Below are positions 13,437 to 37,121 of a stretch of 64,000 nucleotides of DNA, piece by piece. The notes under the pieces are model-generated. The model searched no databases. It saw nothing but the letters and a program-made list of their open reading frames with translations, and was not told the origin of the DNA. The position numbers were made by a program, and so were the translations under genes. The stretch comes from Salvelinus alpinus (Eukaryota; Chordata; Actinopteri; Salmoniformes; Salmonidae), in NCBI RefSeq assembly GCF_045679555.1, contig NC_092122.1, forward strand, positions 15,896,565-15,960,564, read 5' to 3'. Within the stretch, counting starts at the first letter, position 1. Each line of letters opens with the position of its first letter.

Positions 13437-13620
13437 TAAATATGTAAATGCTCATATCAAATTTCAGATGGATCGACAGAAATGGTCTGAAACAAATTGA
13501 TCTCATCAGTATCATATTGGCATTATAACTATCATGGATCTATTGCGACTACTGTATCTACCATTGCTTTTCTAACTAAACTGAGAAACATAACATGGGG
13601 AACAAAAATTATTAAATGAC

Positions 13621-13644
13621 ACGCACGCAAGCGCACGCACACGC

Positions 13645-13716
<72 letters not shown>
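13621..13716. repeat. (AC)n microsatellite
   Basis: Interrupted ACGC/ACAC start, then a pure AC tract to 13716. Confidence 0.95.
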
Positions 13717-13718
<2 letters not shown>

Positions 13719-13838
13719 GATGAACATTTTCCCTTGGGAAGTTGGGAAGCCAGCACCTGTTGTAGGATTACACCGGGACAAATTTAGTTAAAGGCCCTTG
13801 CAGAGGGTTGTGTTGAAACAGAGCATATCAGACGTCCC

Positions 13839-14205
13839 ATGAGAACCCAGCACCTCTACACAACAATACCAGAACTATCATGAGAACCCAGCACCTCTCC
13901 ACAACAATACCAGAACTATCATGAGAACCCAGCACCTCTACACAACAGTACCAGAACTCTCATGAGAACCCAGCACCTCTACACAACAATACCAGAACTA
14001 TCATGAGAACCAAGCACCTCTACACAACACTACCAGAACTATCATGAGAACCCAGCACCTCTACACAACAATACCAGAACTCTCATGAGAACCCAGCACC
14101 TCTACACAACACTACCAGAACTCTCATGAGAACCCAGCAGCCCTACGTAACAATACCAGAACTATCATGAGAACTAAGCACCTCTACATAACAATACTAG
14201 ATAAG
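13839..14205. repeat. 40-bp minisatellite, about 9 copies
   Basis: Head-to-tail copies of a 40-bp unit beginning CATGAGAACCCAGCACCTCT and ending in CCAGAACTAT, with a few substitutions per copy. The last two copies are the most diverged (AACTAAGCAC; ACTAGATAAG). Confidence 0.95.
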
Positions 14206-15552
14206 AGCTGTATGGGGGAGTAAGAGAGAACCACCTCATGCCTAAGCCTCATCACTCCCTCCTTGACAACTATCTCCCATCGCTTATCGACTGTGTCAGG
14301 GGTGCTATGCACAACAAATTAATTTTGTGGGAACATGGAGCAGAATGCCAAAATTCCAAGAGCTGTGATAAATGTGGCTGCTTCGGTTACTGAGCATTAT
14401 GGGGTTTTGGAGGAGAAGCCTTCCCCAAGAAACCACATCAAAGCGGGCAAGTGCTTGGCAAGAAGTAGATTGACAGTCTATGCTGTGAAACTCACCTTTG
14501 AGGGCAAAAACAGCGACAAACGCATATATTAACCCAATCAAATGAACGCATGGCATACGTAAATGTACTAAACAGCTTTTATTTATTTGATCTGTTTTGA
14601 GACGTAGTTTTAACTGTTCTTGGTGACATGATTCAAAGTAGTGGTAGTGTGTTTATTTAATTTCAGGCTGATCTAATGAGCTCATGCAGGCTGTTAATGT
14701 AGGTTGTTATGGGTTGGACTCTACCCTCCTTATACTGTGTAATTGGCTGTTGGATACACTGAGGTATCCCATTCCCTGACTAACACATAGGAAACAAACA
14801 CACACACAAGCACGTGAGCGCAGACGCACACGCTGTTGGCACCATCCCCACTCTCCCCTCTCACTGTCAAAGCCAGGCTCCCTAACCATTATACATGCTA
14901 TATCAGTCTGTCAAAACTCTATGGATGGACAGGGAAATATTTCAACCCTCCCTTCCACCTCTGTACTAAAAGTGGGTGGGTCACATTTCTAAAATCCTAC
15001 CTCACTATCAGCCCCTGGGGAGTAGGGATTCTAGATCTAGTGTTCTGTGGGCTGCCCACTTTAACATGGCATGGACCCTAACCAGAGAGTTACAGGATTT
15101 GTACATTGCCATGGTCACTAGGTGGCATCATTATCTGGGTAATAGCATCACACTGTGCCTGGCTCTATAGCTCATAAATCAGAACATCTGAACATAACAT
15201 CTGGAGTTTCTGACTGTGTCTCTAAACCCCTCCCCTCCGTCCTCTTCTCTACCGCCGCCATGTGTGACAATGATTAATGCAAATGTTTTCTTTTAAAATC
15301 GCTTTAATCTATTATTCCCCTTTTTTCGGCTCACAACATGAACATATTCTTTCAATGGAGTTTCAAAAGTAGGAATTTGGCCCATTTTGGCCGTGCTGAG
15401 GGGCTGCCAGTGGAATGTTTTCCATGGCGGGGCCGGAGAGTGTGTCTGATGCATGGGATACAGGCGCTGGATTACTTCCTCCTCATAATAATAGGGGGGA
15501 AGGGGGGGATGCCAAGTCACACCACAAGGCTGCTGAGTCTGTAAAGGTTTAA
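14206..15552. other. Intergenic DNA, nothing recognised
   Basis: No gene recognised in about 1.3 kb. Open frames are short and lack motifs. Confidence 0.5.
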
Positions 15553-15666
15553 CAGCACGGCGGGTTGCCAGATTGGGTATTTTTCCTTCATCACTAGACA
15601 AGGCCTTAGATTAATGGCACGGAGGGTTGCCAGATTGGAATTTATCCTTCATCACTAGAAAAGGCA
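15553..15666. repeat. Tandem duplication of about 60 bp
   Basis: Two adjacent copies share 'gggttgccagattgg' and 'ccttcatcactaga', separated by about 63 bp. The copies differ at several positions, so the duplication is not recent. Confidence 0.85.
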
Positions 15667-15686
15667 TTGGTTTAGTAGCCTACGTA

Positions 15687-15765
15687 GTCCCAGATCTGTT
15701 TGTGCATGACGATGTTTGGGACGACAATGACCATAGGAGCAACACAGCACAAACAGATCTGGGAC
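15687..15765. mobile_element. Foldback MITE with 19-bp perfect inverted repeat
   Basis: GTCCCAGATCTGTTTGTGC at 15687-15705 is the exact reverse complement of 15747-15765, around a 41-bp loop. I recall this hairpin as a recurring salmonid repeat. It has no coding capacity. The stem includes the palindrome AGATCT. Confidence 0.75.
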
Positions 15766-15771
15766 CAGGTT

Positions 15772-16327
15772 ATTGGTTTAATATATGAGCAACACATGGA
15801 GATGTTTAGGCCATCGGTCCCCTTTGCCAGAATGGAGTCTGAAGTGAGAATATATGGGTGACATCTCAAAAATAAAAAAGTATGCAGTTGATCAGAGTTA
15901 AAAGGCAGCGGTGTTCATTCTCTCCAACTCAGCTGATATCAATAACACTTCATGTTACCTCACAGGAGTTTGGAATCCAAACCAGGCTGGCTAGAAGACC
16001 GCAACTCAACCGTGACCGAGCAGCCAAGGTCTGACCCAAGGTCTTTAAACAGAAAGGGTTCCCCATAAGGACTTTGATGAAAGGCGGATGTCGACCATCT
16101 CCTCTTCTTCCTCCTTGTAATTGTCAGGACATTGACTAGTATGACAACTACAAGTCATTTAAGAGACTGTACAATGCTGCCACCTGGTGAGTAAAAACAA
16201 ATCCAACCAATATTATCTCTCTTTAATTTCAAGAATAGGGCCCTGACAGATAATGAAGCTAGAGAAGCTACAACTATAATGGAGTTAGTCCAGGAGGATC
16301 TCACAGCTCTGAGGGGACAGAGGGGTC
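15772..16327. other. Region 3' of the ACOT/BAAT-like relic
   Basis: No additional gene seen. On the minus strand this lies immediately downstream of the relic's last exon (TAG at 16328-16330). Confidence 0.4.
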
Positions 16328-16786
16328 CTATCTTTGGTACAGGTTCTTCTGAAGGAACTCCAGGATCCTCCTCCATTTGGACTTCCCTCCCCACAACATG
16401 ATCACTGCAACAACACATCACAGTTTTACAGTAGGGTAAAAATACTAATGGAAAACAATCCCTTTCAGAGACTTGTAATGTGTAATGTCTAGTGATACTA
16501 TCGACTGGGTCCTTGATCTAGCCGTACAGTAAGTCAGAGCAGATGAGAGATGCTCTGTAAAATCCCTCACCTTTGCCCCTGTTCTTGGTGTAAAGCCTAA
16601 GGAAGGTGCTGGAGCAGAAGTGAGGAGTGTAGAAAGGTTTGATCAGGTGACCAGCCCCAGGGTAAGACACAGGTTCCCTGCCCTCTCCAACATACTGTAC
16701 TGTGCATCTGTGCATAGAGGTCAGAGGTCAGGTGATATCTGGGATAGGCCTTTTAGTGTGTCAACTTGTATGCATTATCAAGTAGT

Positions 16787-16915
16787 GGTCAAGCCTAGTG
16801 GTTAAAAGTGTGGTGCCATTAACTGAAAGGTTGCTGGTTTGAATCCCCGAAGTGACTAACCCTAATTGCTCATGTATGTTGCTCTGGACAAATGTCTACT
16901 AAATAACTAAAATGT
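16787..16915 (+). mobile_element. tRNA-derived SINE, shortened
   Basis: An A-box-like GCCTAGTGGTTAAAAGTG is followed by the B-box GGTTTGAATCC and a tail 'aaccctaattgctcatgta...ctactaaataactaaaatg' typical of abundant salmonid SINEs. The segment between the tRNA part and the tail appears deleted. It sits in the intron between exons 8 and 9 of the ACOT/BAAT-like relic, in the opposite orientation. Confidence 0.75.
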
Positions 16916-18369
16916 ACAGTACTTACATCCTGGACAGATTCTGCAGTGGTACAGTTCTGGTCAGCTTCTCCAATGACCATCAGTAATGGACACTTTAACC
17001 TCCTGACCTATGGGGTCAAAAAATAGGTCCAAACACATGTCAGTTCCTCACTGTACAAATACATACAGTATAGTGTGCATACAATGCAGTCTGAAAGATG
17101 TCATCACCTCTACTTTAGGGCCACTCTCAGTGATGGGCTGGATCATGTCTCTCCAGATCAAATGGTTGTTCTCATCAAAGTGCATCTTGTGCATATTTCT
17201 AGGGATTTGAGCAAAAAACTATAATTTCAGTGCATTCCAAATGTCATTTACTATTGCTTTGGAATAGGTTAAAACACACTCACGTGTTGTACCTGTCAGC
17301 TATTGACACAAAGGACAATCTGAAAGGGAAAACATGGCTGCCACATATACACACCATACATGTGGGCTGGAAAAGAGGGGAATTATCCAAAAATATGTTG
17401 GCAAATAGGAGAGGGGTGTGTCTACAGAGCACCTGTAAAATAATTGTTTACAGTATATGCGTTCACTAATTAACTGGTTATCAATCAAACAAGTCAAATT
17501 CAAAGAGGAAGGTGTGGAATACTCACGTTAATAACATCAGAGTAAACGGCCAGGGATAAGGATTCCCAGTGAGAAGCCAACTATAGCCACTCTATCACTG
17601 GCCACCTGGGGATGGTCTCAGCATAGTGAAGGCTGTCTGAAGTAGGGGCGGCAGGTTCACAACAAACTCCAGAGCACACACACTTCAGGCCTGTTGCATC
17701 TTTTTCCACAATGAAATGTACAAATACCTCAAAGTACTTGCATCCTATGGCAACTGTTGTAGAGAAGTCCGTGGGGTACTGCAACACTAAGGAGACGTAG
17801 CTTTGGGATGCTAACAGGGAGGAGTGATGCTCAAACAGCCCCCCTCCTCCCCCAGCTAGCTCCAGCACAGCAGGGAATGGTCCAGGACCTTATAGAGGAA
17901 AACATATACAGTAATATAGTATAGTATAGTACACATATCTGTTACACTTGCATCCATTATCTAACGGTCCGTCACACTTCAAGGTCATTCTGGTCACACT
18001 TCAAGAACATTCTGGTCGAATGATATACCGTAATGCGCTTTAGGATATGTAATCGCATACGAAATATCTTGTTTAGTCACCTGCTGGTATAAAAAGGGTT
18101 CCCTGGATTCCGTCCTTGTTGTTGTCTATCTTTTGGACTACGGGGGCCATACACCAGCGCTCTACGACTGTACAGGCTAAAGCAGCCTGCTCACTGAAGT
18201 CCTGGCTGATGTGGCCACTGTACACAGAGATCTGGACCAGCAGTGGAGTACAGATATCCTTCTTCCTCAACCTGACAGGGAGAAAAAAAACAGTCAACTA
18301 TGTAGGGAGAGCTAACTGAAAATAATTCAGAATTCATACAGGAGCAGAGGCATATCTTAATGTCATTTG

Positions 18370-18394
18370 GTGTGTGTGTGTGTGTGTGTGTGTG
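18370..18394. repeat. (TG)n microsatellite beside a splice donor
   Basis: Twelve TG units. On the minus strand the tract begins two bases inside the intron after exon 2 of the ACOT/BAAT-like relic, so the donor reads GTACACACAC. Confidence 0.9.
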
Positions 18395-18580
18395 TACCTG
18401 GGTCATGTTTCACTGCCAGACACTGGCCTCATGATCCACAGTAAGCCCATGGACTCTAAGCCCACATAAGAACCGCTGAAACGGATGTCCTCGGCAACTT
18501 CACACACGGTACAGGACAATAACACAACTCAGTTGCTTTACTATAGCAATTTGTACAGTTGATAAACGAGTACAAACATA

Positions 18581-20183
18581 CAGTAAGGGAAAAAAGTATT
18601 TGATCCCCTGCTGATTTTGTACGTTTGCCCACTGACAAAGAAATTATCAGTCTATAATTTTAATGGTAGGTTTATTTGAACAGTGAGAGACAGAATATCA
18701 ACAAAAAAATCCAGAAAAACGCATGTCAAAAATGTTATGAATTGATTTGCATTTTAATGAGGGAAATAAGTATTTGACCCCTCTGCAAAACATGACTTAG
18801 TACTTGGTGGCAAAACCCTTGTTGGCAATCACAGAGGTCAGACGTTTCTTGTAGTTGGCCACCAGGTTTGCACACATCTCAGGAGGGATTTTGTCCCACT
18901 CCTCTTTGCAGATCTTCTTCAAGTCATTAAGGTTTCGAGGCTGACGTTTGGCAACTCGAACCTTCAGCTCCCTCCACAGATTTTCTATGGGATTAAGGTC
19001 TGGAGACTGGCTAGGCCACTCCAGGACCTTAATGTGCTTCTTCTTGAGCCACTCCTTTGTTGCCTTGGCCGTGTGTTTTGGACCATTGTCATGCTGGAAT
19101 ACCCATCCACGACCCATTTTCAATACCCTGGCTGAGGGAAGGAGGTTTTCACCCAAGATTTGACGGTACATGGCCCCGTCCATCGTCCCTTTGATGCGGT
19201 GAAGTTGTCCTGTCCCTTTAGCAGAAAAACACCCCCAAAGCATAATGTTTCCACCTCCATGTTTGACGGTGGGGATGGTTTCTTGGGGTCATAGGCAGCA
19301 TTCCTCCTCCTCCAAACACGGCAAGTTGGGTTGATGCCAAAGAACTCCATTTTGGTCTCATCTGACCACAACACGTTCACCCAGTTGTCCTCTGAATCAT
19401 TCAGATGTTCATTGGCAAACTTCAGACGGGCATGTATATGTGCTTTCTTGAGCAGGGGGACCTTGCGGGCGCTGCAGGATTTCAGTCCTTCACGGCATAG
19501 TGTGTTACCAATTGTTTTCTTGATGACTATGGTCCCAGCTGCCTTGAGATCATTGACAAGATCCTCCTGTGTAGTTCTGGGCTGATTCCTCACCGTTCTC
19601 ATGATCATTGCAACTCCACGAGGTGAGATCTTGCATGGAGCCCCAGGCTGAGGGAGATTGACAGTTCTTTTGTGTTTCTTCCATTTGCGAATAATCACAG
19701 AAACTGTTGTCACCTTCTCACCAAGCTGCTTGGCGATGGTCTTGTAGCCCATTCCAGCCTTGTGTAGGTCTACAATCTTGTCCCTGACATCCTTGGAGAG
19801 CTCTTTGGTCTTGGCCATGGTGGAGAGTTTGGAATCTGATTGATTGATTGCTTCTGTGGACAGGTATCTTTTATACAGGTAAGAAACTGAGATTAGGAGC
19901 ACTCCCTTTAAGAGTGTGCTCCTAATCTCCGTTCGTTACCTGTATGAAAGACACCTGGGAGCCAGAAATCTTTTTGATTGAGAAGGGGTCAAATACTTAT
20001 TTCCCTCATTAAAATGCAAATCAATTTATAACATTTTTGACATGCATTTCTGGATATTTTTGTTGTTATTCTGTCTCTCACTGTTCAAATAAACCTACCA
20101 TTAAAATTATAGACTGATAATTTCTTTGTCAGTGGGCAAACGTACAAAATCAGCAGGGGATCAAATACTTTTTTCCCTCACTG
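18581..20183 (-). mobile_element. Tc1-like transposon C, nearly intact
   Basis: A 1,603-bp element in a TA site (18579-18580, 20184-20185) with unusually long terminal inverted repeats of about 200 bp (18581-18783 and 19983-20183). Each repeat carries the motif 'aagtatttgatcccct' at the outer end and a related 'aagtatttgacccc' at the inner end. This is the IR/DR layout known from Sleeping Beauty-type Tc1 elements. The ends match closely, so the copy looks young. It lies in intron 1 of the ACOT/BAAT-like relic. Confidence 0.95.
18797..19818 (-). pseudogene. Tc1 transposase with one frameshift (element C)
   Basis: From ATG at 19818 ([20 protein letters not shown]) to the stop at 18797-18799 the span is 1,022 bp, one base short of a multiple of three. 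The bipartite paired-like DNA-binding region is present ([20 protein letters not shown], then the second HTH). The catalytic residues are all kept: [21 protein letters not shown] and [11 protein letters not shown]. The only break I can find is a one-base loss at about 19278-19292, where the frame switches from [10 protein letters not shown] into the frame carrying [13 protein letters not shown]. About 340 codons is the usual length for Tc1 transposases. Mobilisation in trans by a sister copy would remain possible. Confidence 0.92.
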
Positions 20184-20400
20184 TAGATAGTAACACCTGG
20201 CAAAGTAGGAACACAAGCCCAAAATCATACCTGTTCTTACCTTTGACCATCCCCGTTTCATCACTGGCATAATGGCCGAACGCCTCCCATCAGAGCGCTG
20301 AAAGGAACGAAGGGTGATCTCCTTTTTGGGGAAAAACGTTCTTCACCACAATCTGCAGTTTCTCATCAATGAGGGCTCTAGTGGGCTCTACCAGGAGCAT

Positions 20401-21660
20401 GGGGCATGGACTCACCCCTGCCTTGATGTGTGACCACCAGGAGAGCTAGACCAGTTCTATCACCATCCGGAAACAATAGCAACTGGACACAGAGAAGGAG
20501 AGGAGTTTTCCATGCAAAATGGCCGCCACCCTGAACCTGTCATCTGTAGGCTGTGGAAGAGTGAGAAATATTGTAGGCAACAGTATGTCAATGGAAAGTC
20601 TGTTCTAGCAGCGGTGGACTATGTCGCAAACAGGACACAGATTAGGCACTCGCCTTTCTTTGTAGCCATTGAAGAGCTGGAATGTGTAGATCTGGGGGAT
20701 GTGTAGAAAGCCTGAGGCCCCATGTCTCACATCTAGTCTGACATCTTCCCTGCAGGCTAGAGCAGCTAAAATCCTCTAATTCCAAAATAACAACAGCTTG
20801 GGACTGAGGCAAAAAGTCATATCAATCATTTGCACATAATCATAACAAGGCCATATCAAAAGAGGACCATAGTGCTCTCCAAAAAGTATTGTTGGTGCGT
20901 AAAACCTGTGAATCCAGATAAGCCCAAAAAATTGTAATGGGTCTGCAGTCTAAAAGATGTTGCATAAAGCTTACTTCATTATATATAAATAATATTTTTT
21001 ACTGCATTAGGATAGCATACACATACTTTTCAGCTGAACAGTCTTCTTCAATGTTTAGCTTGGTTCATAACATGGCCATAACCATGTTACAGTTAAAAAA
21101 GATATATATTGATCATTATTTTATTATAATATCAATTGCAGAGAAATAAGCTGAGCAAATTGATACCCCTGTCTTCACCAAAGCAATGTTACAGTTCAAT
21201 ACAATATTTCTGCACCTCATGGAACTATTTTTTCATGAAGCTCCTTTTCGCAACAGGACTGTGCTGGGAAAAGATTATGTGATTGTGATAAACAACTGAG
21301 AAGATTATGACAGAAGATTTGATAAAGACCTGTAATGAATCATGACAGAGTGACTGATGAAATATTTAAAATGTTTGTTTACATCTGAAGTCCTGGAACA
21401 AGGCGGAATCCGGTAGATAGAACATGAACAGGATATTGTTCACATTCCTCCTTTTCCCACATCCTCCTTTCAATATGATTAGATCATATCATTTGATCAT
21501 AACCAAACACATTACATTATCAGAACAGTCATTTTGATTATACAATACAACTCAATAGAAAACATCCTTTCAATTTTCTGCCAAAAAGTGACTTGTGTTA
21601 CAATATAAAATGATCAGTATATTACAGTATGTAAAAGAATGTGTCCACATGTCCATAACA
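20401..21660. other. Intergenic interval between the two host genes
   Basis: No gene seen. On the minus strand this is 3' of the FAM180-like stop codon (21661-21663) and 5' of the ACOT/BAAT-like relic. A possible polyadenylation signal (AATAAA on the minus strand, from TTTATT near 21120) lies about 540 bp beyond the FAM180-like stop, so part of the interval may be its 3' UTR. Confidence 0.4.
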
Positions 21661-32926
<11,266 letters not shown>

Positions 32927-33100
32927 GCTGACTCTCGGCCCAGCACACATACACTGACACTGCCCTGTCGTCTGTCTGCCTCCCTGGGATCTGAATGTGG
33001 ATCAGTCACCAGCCAATCAAAGCAGCCAGCCAGGCCCCAGCTGGAGAGAGCTGTGTACAAACAACCATCAGGAGAATGAGGTAAGAACGCTGACTGGAGC
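32927..33100 (-). promoter_or_regulatory. Putative 5' UTR and proximal promoter, FAM180-like
   Basis: Immediately upstream of the start codon. On the minus strand a GATTGGCTGG (inverted CCAAT) lies near 33010-33019, about 85 bp before the ATG. I found no convincing TATA box. This is position-based inference only. Confidence 0.25.
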
Positions 33101-33391
33101 ACTGCTAAACCACTTCATATGCAACTGCTTCATCCTTTCCTCTCCACCACTCTGTCTGTCTGTGTCTCTGTTTCTCTCTCTCCTACCCTTCCCTATCTCT
33201 GCCTCCCCCCTCTCTCTCTGTCTGTGACTGAGTGCTGAATTCTCTCTAGCCAGGCTGTCTGGGCTGTCATCTGGAAGTCATCAAGACCCAGGGAATGGCT
33301 GCTCTGTTAGTGGCTGGCCTGCCGCTCACTGTGCTACTGGCTGAGGCAGAGCTGACACCAGACTGACTGCAGCTGGTCTACAACCTGTAAA

Positions 33392-33417
33392 GTATCATCA
33401 TCATCATCATCATCATC
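33392..33417. repeat. (ATC)n microsatellite
   Basis: Eight to nine ATC units. A second, imperfect TCATCTTCAT patch lies near 33571-33600. Confidence 0.9.
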
Positions 33418-36400
33418 GTGGTCACCGTCGTTTCCAATATGGTTTCCATCAGCATTAGCATAATGGTCATCATGGTCATATTGTAACCTCGTCCCCAGAC
33501 TTATTGCTACCTCACACAGAGACAACGATGGTGGCTGAGACTATCACTACTGTGAGGAATACCACGTCTCCATCATCATCTTCATCTTCATTATCATCAT
33601 ACTCGGTCTTAGAATCCACCTGCATGCCACATATTGTATACACAGTAAGTGTCTGACAGCTTCATCACAGACAAGAGTAAAACACCAATATCTGCCCACT
33701 TCAAATACATCCACTCCACATACAATAGACTACAGTGCAGTATAGCATTTCAGGGTTCTCTTCGTCTCTCCATTGTCCTCTCAACAGTTTCTGTTCTCTT
33801 TGTAGTCACATGATGTCAGTTACAACAACATTAAAAACTCTCGCTACCAGGGCCAAGGCGCATAGTGGTTTGCTCAGGAATCCAGGGGCTTTGCTTTGGT
33901 TGGCCTGTCCTCTGAGATGAAGGCAGGGAATAAAGGAAAATAACTGGAAAAACCAAACGATTTCAGAAACGAGTCTGCTATTGTTAAATAGAATTACACC
34001 ATTCTACCTCAGTTTACTGACTGTGGATGACAAGTGTTTTTGCAGTATGTATTTCAGAGCTCAACCAATATCGGCTATATCAGTACTCTACTGCTGAGAA
34101 CTAATGGTGTATGCATAAATTATCATTTGGGTTAAATGTTTTGTTTTACAATTACTGCTTCTATATTATCAGCGCATGATCATAAAAAATATGACTGATG
34201 ACTGATATAAAATCTAAATGAAAATCTAAAATTGGCAGTAGTTTTAATTACCCACTTCACATCACTATTGCCACCACCTTGATAAGGTAACTTCAAACAT
34301 CTCACTGATATATCAGGCAACGCTGGAGGGCATGATTAATCGAGCGCCCGCTGACTTTCAAGTTATTTGCTTTACGAACACAATATGTTGAATTGAAACA
34401 TTCACCTCTAAAACCAGATGGGCACCTGAGGTATTCTGCCCTTCCGTGTCTCACTGAAGGAACAGAATATTCAAATAAAGGATGATGAGAGAAGGTGATG
34501 ATATTCCCAGTGAACAAGTTTTAACACCTGTCTCTCAGTACATTACACAATCAACTCCTAAGGTAATAACAGATGGTGTTTCTGAGTCTGAGAGAACAAT
34601 GTCCAGCAGGTAAAGAAAACCTCACCACAGCCTGTCTCTCGTCTCCTTACTGGAAGGGTCATGGTAGAGAGGAACTCCAGTCTTTTTGTTGACCTACCCA
34701 GCACCTTTACTCTTAGAAGAAAGACAGTAGTAAATCAGCCTGTTGAAATGGATGAGGAGGTGACACTGTGACACAGGACCATGTCCACAGCCAGGATTTA
34801 CTCCTAGTAAGGTTATATGGTCGAATAAAACATATCCCAGAGGTCACATGGTCAAGTAAAGCATATCCCTAACTGTAGGCTAAAAAATAAAATGAGGTCC
34901 ACAGGAGCTCCTGGATACATGAGCAGGAAAAAGTCCCAGCCCTAATCATTTCTACTGACGTGTACTTCTCCATTTACCAGCAGGGGGAAGGCTAAGAACA
35001 CACACTGTGTATGTTTCTTTTCCCCCATCGCTCCAGCACCCATCAGACTGACGCCGTTTTCAAACTATTTTGGTGATGCTGCGTGAATTTGAGAATGAAT
35101 TCTATTAAGATAAATGCTCACGATATGAATGCACTTGAGAGAGATGTAAGGGTTGTTTGGGTTCAGGTCCAGGTGGGGACCCTTGAGAAATCGCTCAAGT
35201 GCTTAATTGCCCAAGTCGTGCTGTAAAGCATAAAATATGCAAATGAATAGGAGGCCATTAGAAGTCTGTAAAAGCCTCAATAGGCAAATTACCTTTAGAC
35301 AAGAGAAGTGCAGCTGCAGTCCCTACAGGAGAACTACAAAATAAAAGCATATTAATGTATACAATTCAGACTCTAAATGTCACATGACTGTAATTACCAG
35401 CAATCAGGATGGGGCAGAATATACAGAATCATTATTTGAGCTGTAGCAAAAGTTTTAATAGAAAATATCAATTATTGGCAGGGTCAGCACCAGTGCCTAT
35501 CTGATATGTCTTCCACCACACAATTCCGAGTCATCCGATATCAAGATGGAATTAAATTTCCCTAAAAACATCCAAAATAAGAGACCCATTATGAATAGAC
35601 AAACCATTACTGTAGAAACATATCCTAAACCCTGTCAGGAGTATATTAGTTCAGAGCTAATTTGTCTGGACACAGACAGCGGCTCAGCTGCGTGATCCAT
35701 CTCCACTGTGTCTTAACTGCAAATGGAGCTGATGTCTCTTGGCCCTCTCCCATGACAGCTCCTCTTATTATGGTTGGCCAGAGGGCACACACACCATCCA
35801 GGCTCTCTTAGAGAGATTCCACTGCTGCTGCTGTTGATTATGCCTCTCCCCAAGACCAGCGGAGCCTGCAGAACTAACCAGCCAAATCACAACACACAAC
35901 ACCAGCCTCATTACTCAGACATAGAGTCAATTACAATGCAATAACGACTGATTATGGACATCTTGCTTCGTAATTGCTCTGAAATTAATGATCACTGGTG
36001 GCGAAGTTCCCTGAAATGATCTGTTGCACCACCACTTTTTGACCAGTCCAGCGCTTCAATAATGAGAAGGAAAAACTTAATTGGTGTCTGAAACCTCACC
36101 AGAAGGCGATATTTGCTCCTTCACTTTGCGACAGCATTGTGTCAGTCATTAGTGTTAGTCATTGCAGTTCCAGTTGCAGGTATACTGAAGCTTGTCAGTG
36201 TCTCTGTGCTGAGGCATTATTGCATGTCTTGGCTGAATTCCTCAGAGCTGCAGGTTGTTGTTGGTGTGTCGTGGGCAGTGATTTTTGGACAACAGATTTT
36301 CCTGTGACTTTCCTGTGGAGAGTGAGAGGTGTTGATGATGGTGACACGCTGAGATCTTCCTGCCTTGTTACATGTGGGCAGAGTGATTATTTCTGACACA

Positions 36401-36918
36401 GTCAATAGGGAGGTACACAGGCTTCTCAGGTCATGCTATAGCAATTACCAATTATGGCACAGTATTAGTAATGAATACAATGAAGGCATGTTTGCTGACC
36501 AGAGAGCCATCAACACCTCTATCTCCTGCCCTCCTCTCCCTCCCCCGTCCCCTCCTATCCCCCCCCTCCTCTCCCAACCCCAGTCCCCCTCATCTCCGCC
36601 TCCAGGGACAACGCGGTCACCTGCAGAATGGTGGAGAGGAGTGTCACCGGATCAGTCTGCTATGCCCACGGGCTGCACACACAGGCAGGCTAATGTTGAG
36701 AGAAATGCCTCTGCTGTTGGTAGAAAATGCACCATCTTCAAAGGACATTATATTTATCTACACAACCTGTTGTTGTTTCTTGATGGTGCTTGATGTCATA
36801 TCAAGTAAAGACGAGATAACATAACTGAGGCCCGATTGTCCAGTCCATGCCACAACCCATCAAACCATAACTACCAACCGCTTCCACCTGATCTATGTCA
36901 GTCTCTCCAACCCCTCTA
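33418..36918. other. Intergenic DNA, nothing recognised
   Basis: 3.5 kb upstream of the FAM180-like gene with no gene, RNA or repeat family that I recognise. Frames at 36365-36824 are only proline/serine-rich. Confidence 0.5.
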
Positions 36919-36948
36919 ATAATAATAATAATAATAAATGTATTTTAT

Positions 36949-37121
36949 CAGTAGAGGCTGCTGAGGGGAGGACGGCTCATAATAATGGCTGGAATGGCAC
37001 ACCGGAATGGCATCAAACACATGGAAACCATGTGTTTGATGTATTTGATACCATTCCAATGATTCTGCTCCAGCCATTACCACAAGCCCGTCCTCCCCAA
37101 TTAAGGAGCCACCAACCTCAT
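36949..37121. mobile_element. Foldback MITE (GAGG-CTG type)
   Basis: Inverted arms: 'ggggaggacggctcataata' on the left faces 'cacaagcccgtcctcccc' on the right, around a central palindrome CACATGGAAACCATGTG. It is non-coding. A related but distinct copy lies at 59815-59990. An (AAT)n run directly precedes it (36919-36936). Confidence 0.8.

Larger units (their letters stand above)
16328..20400 (-). pseudogene. ACOT/BAAT-family gene relic, ten exons
   Basis: This is a disabled alpha/beta-hydrolase gene of the acyl-CoA thioesterase / bile-acid-CoA amino-acid N-acyltransferase family, enzymes acting on acyl-CoA or bile-acyl-CoA, often in peroxisomes. Exons read on the minus strand: 20400-20241 (MLLVEPTRALIDEKLQ), 18497-18398 (GSYVGLESMGLLW), 18271-18081 (LRKKDICTPLLVQISVYSGH), 17888-17728 (GPGPFPAVLELAGGGGGLFE), 17636-17527 (DRVAIVGFSLGIL), 17319-17284, 17198-17108 (HFDENNHLIWRDMIQPI), 17007-16927 (LKCPLLMVIGEADQN), 16694-16571 (YPGAGHLIKPFYTPH) and 16404-16328 (MLWGGKSKWRRILEFL, then TAG). 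Nearly all junctions are GT-AG, and the phases of exons 1-4 agree. The catalytic Ser (GFSLG), Asp (GEADQN) and His (GAGHLI) are all recognisable. Disabling changes: in-frame TGA at 20290-20292 and at 18403-18405, two small frameshifting losses in exon 5, a frame problem in exon 6, and a missing segment in the last exon. Serine rather than cysteine as nucleophile favours a thioesterase-like ancestor. Family assignment is confident; the exact orthologue is not. Confidence 0.85.

Noticed and set aside
16791-16865. Functional tRNA gene
   Set aside because: A-box and B-box are present but the acceptor and anticodon stems do not pair; the downstream tail marks it as a SINE.
20512-20706. Further 5' exon of the ACOT/BAAT-like relic or a separate small gene
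   Set aside because: The plus-strand frame has no family motif, and the relic's start (MLLVEPTRALIDEKLQ) is already accounted for at 20400.
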